Positions 58,669 to 64,000 of a DNA stretch of 64,000 bases are shown one piece after another (within the stretch, counting starts at the first letter, position 1; the number at the start of each line of letters is the position of its first letter). The notes beneath the pieces were generated by a model that was not told where the DNA came from, did not search any database, and saw only the letters and a program-made list of their open reading frames with translations. The translations under genes were made by a program, and so were the position numbers. Origin of the DNA: Sanguinoderma infundibulare (taxonomy: Eukaryota > Basidiomycota > Agaricomycetes > Polyporales > Polyporaceae); contig JAVLRN010000014.1 in assembly GCA_032821775.1 (NCBI GenBank), positions 496,001 to 560,000 on the forward strand. Reading direction: 5' to 3'.

Positions 58669-61224
58669 TTTGCGCTTGGACACGATGATGGAAACCTTTG
58701 CCGACGAGTCACCTTCAACGGGATTGCTGCAGCAGAGAAGTCCACAGTGCGGGTATTGTCGTGGACTCGTGTTTCGTCGATGCTTATAAGCTGTATCTAC
58801 TACGTCGGAGCCGCAAACCATCCCCCATTACACGGCGGGATACCGACGCAACCTGTCCAGACAGGCGTGGGGCAAGGCACTTGTGCAGAAAACACAAGGC
58901 GAAGCGGAAGGATAGATATCCGATCGCTTTAACTGGGTTTAGTGATGCACCACATGATGCCGACACCCATGAACGTGTCCCTCAGGTGCGAATTGGTGAG
59001 GTGTCCAGATCGCGCGATAACAAAGAAGGAAGAGAGTAGACGTACCCGCCGCATACTCGTACCCATCTATCTCCAACCATCTTACGAGTATGAGGGAGGC
59101 TTGAGGAGAGATCAAGTCCACATCGGGACACTGGATGGCGTCAAATGGACATCGACTAACCATTTTATCGGCGAGCACTGATGTCAAAAATTTTTTGAGA
59201 ACCAAGGTCGAGTCTTCTCGAATACTCCGAAAGCAGCACGTGGAGCCGTAAGTTTGCGGAGTGCCCCAGAGTCGACGTCGGTGGTGGATCTCAGCACGAT
59301 GGGGGCAATCCTACAGCCGCAATGGGGCTTCGAAGTTAGAAATGCACTCACACTGCATGCCCTAAGTATAAGAGGTGCCTATAATGACTACCGCATGGTC
59401 CATAATCGCCATGGATGATAATAACCAATTAAAAGTGGATATCCGAAACCTGCCAGTGAACGACCTATGAGCAATGTCGCTCCGCTCATAGGCTATGGAC
59501 CGAATCACACTTACGCCTGGAGAAATTACCGCCGGAGATACAGTTCATGGCCGAGACACGTCCCCACGTCTCGTAAATGCGCTCGCGCCGGTGTGAGCTT
59601 GGTACACAGTGGCGGATATTGCCGAGCGTCGTGCCATCGGCGCCTGCAATAGGACAGTAACTATTCGTGTACTCGTGTACTTCCCAAGACTTACCATCCC
59701 GCAGCAGCAATCCCTCCGATCCCTGCCTGTACGAACAGCCCAGCAGCTTCATCCGCAGACCGCAGTGGATAGTCGTAAACGATTGTTGGCGCGGCAGGGC
59801 ATGCAGTCATGATGAAGACGTCCAACGAAATGATGATCATCTCCGACCGATGCTAGATTTCCTCGGGCCGAGCTATTCAATCCACAGTGCATTCCTCAAT
59901 GAAACGTACCTCCTGAGGCCTGCGGCGTCAAATGGCTATCAGGATCTTGCAAGCACGGACGCGCACCGCAGCGGCGTTTCACGGAGGCGTGCGGTGGACA
60001 TATCCTAGGATCGGCTATGGCCAAACGGGGACAGAGACCTCAGAGTGAACGACTCAGCCAAGGACAAGCCGTCAAAGTCGAGCAACTCAACGCTCACCAA
60101 CAGCAATGCTGGACCTCTCCTTTCGCGTTGTGCTGAGAATTGCACGGTCAATAGCCAGGAGAGTGTCGCACCGATGAGATCGGAAACTCACAACCATTCG
60201 TATCCACCACACGACCCTCGTCATCTTGAAAACTCACCTTGTCATGCTCCGAGAGGCGCGATCGCATGGTGAGTTCAGGTTGTTGGCTCGACGCGGGCAT
60301 GAACTTCTGGGTCTCTTGTATTTCCGAGACAGGACGCCTCCAGGGAACAAAAGACCGGGTGACCGACTCTTCAAAAGGATTGAGAGGGTCAGAACGTTCA
60401 TACAATGGACTTTTGATCCTGAACGCTCACTTATCAGATCGTCCGAACGCCCTCCAATGTGCCTCGGGCCCAAAACGCCTGCATATATGCGTCCATCAAC
60501 GATCGGCCCGATCTTACTCACAGACTCGGCGAGTAAAGCAGTCGTTGTATGCGAAGGCATGGAGGGTCGGACCTGCGGGTAGTGCCAGCACGTCTTGTTA
60601 GACTGCCGGGGCAATGAATTGTATAACTGACCTACTACTTCAGGATGCTTCGATGACTGCCAATCACAACCTTCCGGACCTACACGGACAAGAGGGCACC
60701 CAATGCTCGTCTCACCACGGCAAGTTGAATGTAGGGGTAGTGCACGATGAATCGTTCCCATGCAGTAGCTCTAGGGACTGGAAGTTGTTAGATGCTCGTC
60801 ACGCACATACCGTATCCTCCAAAATGCGCAGTGCCGAAAAGCGCAGCAACGCTTTCGTCCCTCCACCATATCTCGCACGAACTGGAACGCCTTGACATTT
60901 GCTTTGCTAGGTGTCGACGTCTTATCCAGTGCATACGGAAACTAGCACCTGCAGCCGAGTGTCGGATCCTCCGGACTAGGAAGCGTGCAAGCAAGGGGTG
61001 ACGGCAGCGTGGTCGTGGAACGAAGGGAAGGCACGGCGGCCCCAGCCAGAGGTCAAGCCCCAAGTGGCGCAAACGTTCCGGTACCGGGCCGGCTGCTCCG
61101 CAGCTTCCTTGAGTGACCTCAGGCGACGGGATGGACGTTGGAAGTGCGACTCATCCTGCATCAATCATCTCTGCCCATCATCCCCCCAACTGCGTGCATA
61201 CAGACAACAGTGAGCACAACCAGA
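58669..61224. other. Possible further decayed family copies; no supported gene
   Basis: Minus-strand segments such as YPLRSADEAAGLFVQAGIGG (about 59,760) and PELTMRSRLSEHDK followed by a GTGAGT donor (about 60,240) look like isolated exons and faintly resemble the middle of the family. No signature C-terminal exon was found, so I do not call a gene. Confidence 0.25.
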
Positions 61225-62017
61225 ATGTCCTCAGACCCCCTCACCGCCATCGTCTCCGCTCTCGAGAAGGAACAGATCATCCCAGATGTCGTCCCCGCCT
61301 CTCACACCTTCACTCCGACCGTTCTCTTCTCAGTCATCTACCCCAACGGAGCGGAGGTGAATCTCGGAAACGAGATGACGGTAGAAGAGACCCAGGACGA
61401 GCCGGAGATCCGACTTGCCGCGCTGAACGGTCCCTGGGACGACGCGTCGGAAGCCTCGTACACGCTCGCCATGCTCGATCCCGACGCGCCGTACCGTGCG
61501 GACGCGGTATACAGATCGTTCAGGCACTGGGTGGTACGTTTCTCTCGTCCTTTCGTTTGTCAAGGTTGACTGGACCGGTGGGCGGATTCCTGGCACACAG
61601 ATCACGGGCTTGAAGTCGCCCGCACTTACGTCCAACTCGGCCGAGGCTCTGAATGCGCTCAAGACGCACCCATCCACGACGCCTTATCGTGCTCCTGGTC
61701 CTCGTCCGAACTCGGGGATACACAGATATAGTGAGTCCTCACTGTACCATTCCATTGGGCCCTGCGCGGATGTCATGCCCTAAAGTTTGACATCCTCCCC
61801 TTCTCCCCCTCGAAACGCCAAACTAGCGTTCCTCCTTTTCCAAGAGCCCACGAGCTCAGAGCAGTTCGCAGTGCCGCATGACGCACCAGAATACGGCGCG
61901 GCTCTGGAAGAGCGGCGAAGTTGGAATCCCATCACGTTTGCGGAGAAGCATGGTCTCAAGCTAGTCGGAGCGAATTACTTCCTCGTCACCTCTCCAGAAG
62001 TCAATGCCACGCAGTAG
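61225..62017 (+). CDS. Phosphatidylethanolamine-binding protein (PEBP) family
   Basis: Three exons: 61,225-61,533, 61,601-61,730 and 61,827-62,017, in phase, 209 residues (630 nt including the stop). It begins MSSDPLTAIVSALEKEQIIP. LAMLDPDAPYRADAVYRSFR holds the D-P-D-x-P ligand-pocket motif, and the following H-W-V matches conserved region 1. PNSGIHRYTFLLFQ gives the G-x-H-R-Y motif of conserved region 2, split by intron 2. Length is usual for the family (about 190-210). Fungal relatives (TFS1-like) are cytosolic; some inhibit carboxypeptidase Y or modulate signalling, but which applies here is unknown. A broken copy lies at 23,518. Confidence 0.92.
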
Positions 62018-62484
62018 CATTCAGCTCGAACGCGGTTACGCATGATGTATGTATGATATGAATCAAGGGAGCATTCCACAGGGACGTGTGCACCGATCGG
62101 CGGACGCGCACGCTATCCAATATCTCGAGAGAATCCTTCCATCTAAACGTAAGTCCTTAAACAAACACCGTCTGCTTGAATAATTGTTTGTGTAAATCGC
62201 TATAGAGTACAGCAACCATCGTCACTTATTGTCTAGCACCGTATCGGATAAATGTTCGATAAGGAGGTCATGGACTCGTAGGAACACTTCAATCGGGGGA
62301 AGCGAGGCATTGGGATGCTACTGTGCGGACCGTCCGGGCTGGTCGAGAAGGGAACGGTTTGAGGAAGATGGGGTTCAAGGAGGGTGAGACTGTGCTCGGA
62401 ATCTGAGTTGGGTGATATTACTGCAGGTTAATCTGGCCACAAACTTAAACGTACGAAGAGCAATGAAAACCTCGATGCATTGCG
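62018..62484. other. 3' flanks of convergent genes
   Basis: Short interval between the convergent PEBP and HET-like genes; no gene. Confidence 0.5.
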
Positions 62485-64000
62485 TTACCGCGATACCTCC
62501 TCAAAGCTCCCTCCCACCAGTGCGTGCTGAAACATGGCCTGCAGAAATGTCGTCGACGGGATGACAGTCCTCCCAATCACGGTGGTGATGGCACCTGTCC
62601 TAGTTTGCGACGCGACCAGAAAACCTTGATAGTCGGTCAATGGCGATGCAATAAGCCGAAGCTCCTGCGGCGTTTGACGATGCGCTTCACCCTCATCCAG
62701 GCGAACCACCGCGAGAATTTTGCCGACAGGCGTTGAGAGGACGCAAGGCGAGGCATGCGAAAGGATGACATCTGACGTGGTTAGCGACGTTCCACATATC
62801 AGGCAGACGAGGAATCGCCGGAGCTCCTCCCCGAAAATGGCCTCCTGGACATCACTAGCATCGTCTGAGTGCTCTATGCCGTTGTGTGCAGCGCGACACA
62901 GTATTTTGTGCCAGAGGTACCGCAGCACGCGCCCCCGCTCCGTGTGCATTTGATCCCTCGACATTCCCATGGTTGGGTCGAACGAGCGGGTGAGCGCCTT
63001 CTGCGTGTTGAAGTTCATCGTCTCCATACACATCTTGAGGATGTGCGGCACCTCCCGGTGGCCACTGGCAAGTTGTACGTCCTCGACCGTGACTTGTCTG
63101 CACAAGCAGTAGAGCTTTTCGGCTGCAGGTGATCTGACGAGTAACCACGCTCGCGGAATGATCATAACGCTGCCATACGCATCGCTGAGGTTGTCCGGCT
63201 GCTCGAGGATCCACGGCGCCATGCTCTCCGTCAGGGACGTCGCCGCTGAGCCTTTCATCATGCCAGCCGGGACTTTCGGTACGATGTGATAACATTGTTG
63301 AATCGGACCTTGACAGAGTGCATCCGCCACCAGTTGCGGGAACGTCATCGTGCGCATATCAGGGGGAGGGGTGTAGCCGTTTAAGTCCGGGAAAACAGCC
63401 AGGACGTAGTCACGGCATTTGGTCGTCGCCCGCCCACTTTCCCATGCTGAGTAAAGCGGCGCGTAGCTAGCAGCAGGGCCGATTCCGCCTCCGTACGTCG
63501 CCATGTCGAGGTGGCGCCTACCCATATCACAGTTCGTCAGGCCGACTGGAGAGCAAGAAAGCCTACTGACGGACGCACCGGTAGACAAGATCTAAATATA
63601 GCTTGCTGGCATTCGACCTGGGCTCAGCGGCGTCCTCGACCCCATGATACGCGAGTTTATCGCGCAGGAACTGAATGACGACCACAGTCTTCGTGGTAAA
63701 ATAGTCACTCATCCCTCTCGCATGCTCTTCATCAACTCGATTCTGCTTGCCAGGGCATGGTATGAGGTTCAGGGGGACTATGTCCAGGACCTTCCCATAC
63801 AGACCCTCCTGGCGCGTCCACACCCGCTCGAACCAGGGATCGAAGCACACCATGTGCGGCCCGCAAACCACGGTGTGAGCCACCGCCTTGCGTACGAACT
63901 TCTCGTCCGTCGCGCTGTCGTCGTCGCGCCAGTTCTTGCTATTCATGAGGTCCATGACGGTCGCATGCCAGTCGGCGCATATGGGGTGCTCCAGGAGCAC
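62485..64000 (-). CDS. HET-like (heterokaryon incompatibility) protein, 5' end cut by window
   Basis: Two exons within the window: 64,000 to about 63,577 and about 63,530-62,485. The donor GTGCGT and acceptor GGGTAG give a phase-2 join reading LVYRRHLDMATYGGG. The upstream exon contains WFERVWTRQEGLYGKVLDI; R-V-W-T-x-Q-E is the conserved block of the HET domain. The downstream 350 residues have no named domain but include a Cys-rich stretch (YCLCRQ, FLVCLICGTS). In fungi, HET proteins act in non-self recognition and cell death after hyphal fusion, though most members are uncharacterised. The start lies beyond 64,000. Confidence 0.7.

Noticed and set aside
1..64000. CRISPR arrays, bacterial operons, ribosome-binding sites
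   Set aside because: The DNA is fungal; no spaced direct-repeat array was seen and gene structure is intron-bearing.

Overview
The window is fungal, almost certainly a basidiomycete (Agaricomycetes-like). Genes are cut by many 50-70 bp GT..AG introns, coding DNA is GC-rich, and mobile DNA is of fungal type (Ty1/copia, hAT, a TIR element). Host genes recognised by family are a metacaspase, a phosphatidylethanolamine-binding protein (PEBP), a dual-specificity-type phosphatase, a HET-like protein, fragments of a fungal amidohydrolase and of a membrane protein, and a 2,062-residue disordered protein. All calls are by reading; no search was run.

Layout. 1-2.1 kb: degenerate coding remnants. 2,094-9,306: a complete Ty1/copia element with 361-bp LTRs, AAATC target duplication and four in-frame stops; it has split a host reading frame, and its leader carries a CpG-poor hAT-type MITE. 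10,265-16,867: a complete hAT element (17-bp perfect TIRs, 8-bp target duplication) with a transposase and two extra genes. 17,180-20,917: a metacaspase homologue whose catalytic Cys is Tyr and which carries a 1.5-kb TIR element in an intron. 21.4-58.7 kb: scattered members of an unrecognised paralogous family, interrupted by the large disordered-protein gene (27.9-34.4 kb), the phosphatase (38.8-39.5 kb) and a junction of two truncated genes (42.2-45.0 kb). 61.2-62.0 kb: intact PEBP gene. 62.5-64 kb: HET-like gene running off the window.

The main discovery candidate is the local gene family, called here the RGQLA-QPTIA family. At least ten copies in 37 kb share the same last two exons: a short exon of the form T/K-x-G-x-L-A...E, then an exon with a hydrophobic E-D/E-L-hhLVD core ending near Q-P-T-I-A. 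Two copies (57,699-58,668 and 50,522-51,948) give clean gene models with every intron in phase. Others carry nonsense codons, one-base frameshifts or 5' truncation, and one pair lies in a 2.4-kb dispersed duplication. This looks like birth-and-death evolution of an undescribed family.

A second theme is transition-type decay, mostly at CpG. The copia stops are all one C-to-T step from sense codons, its LTRs differ only by transitions, the nested MITE has almost no CpG, and one family copy has TGA where its twin has CGA. This fits cytosine methylation and deamination, but that is inference.
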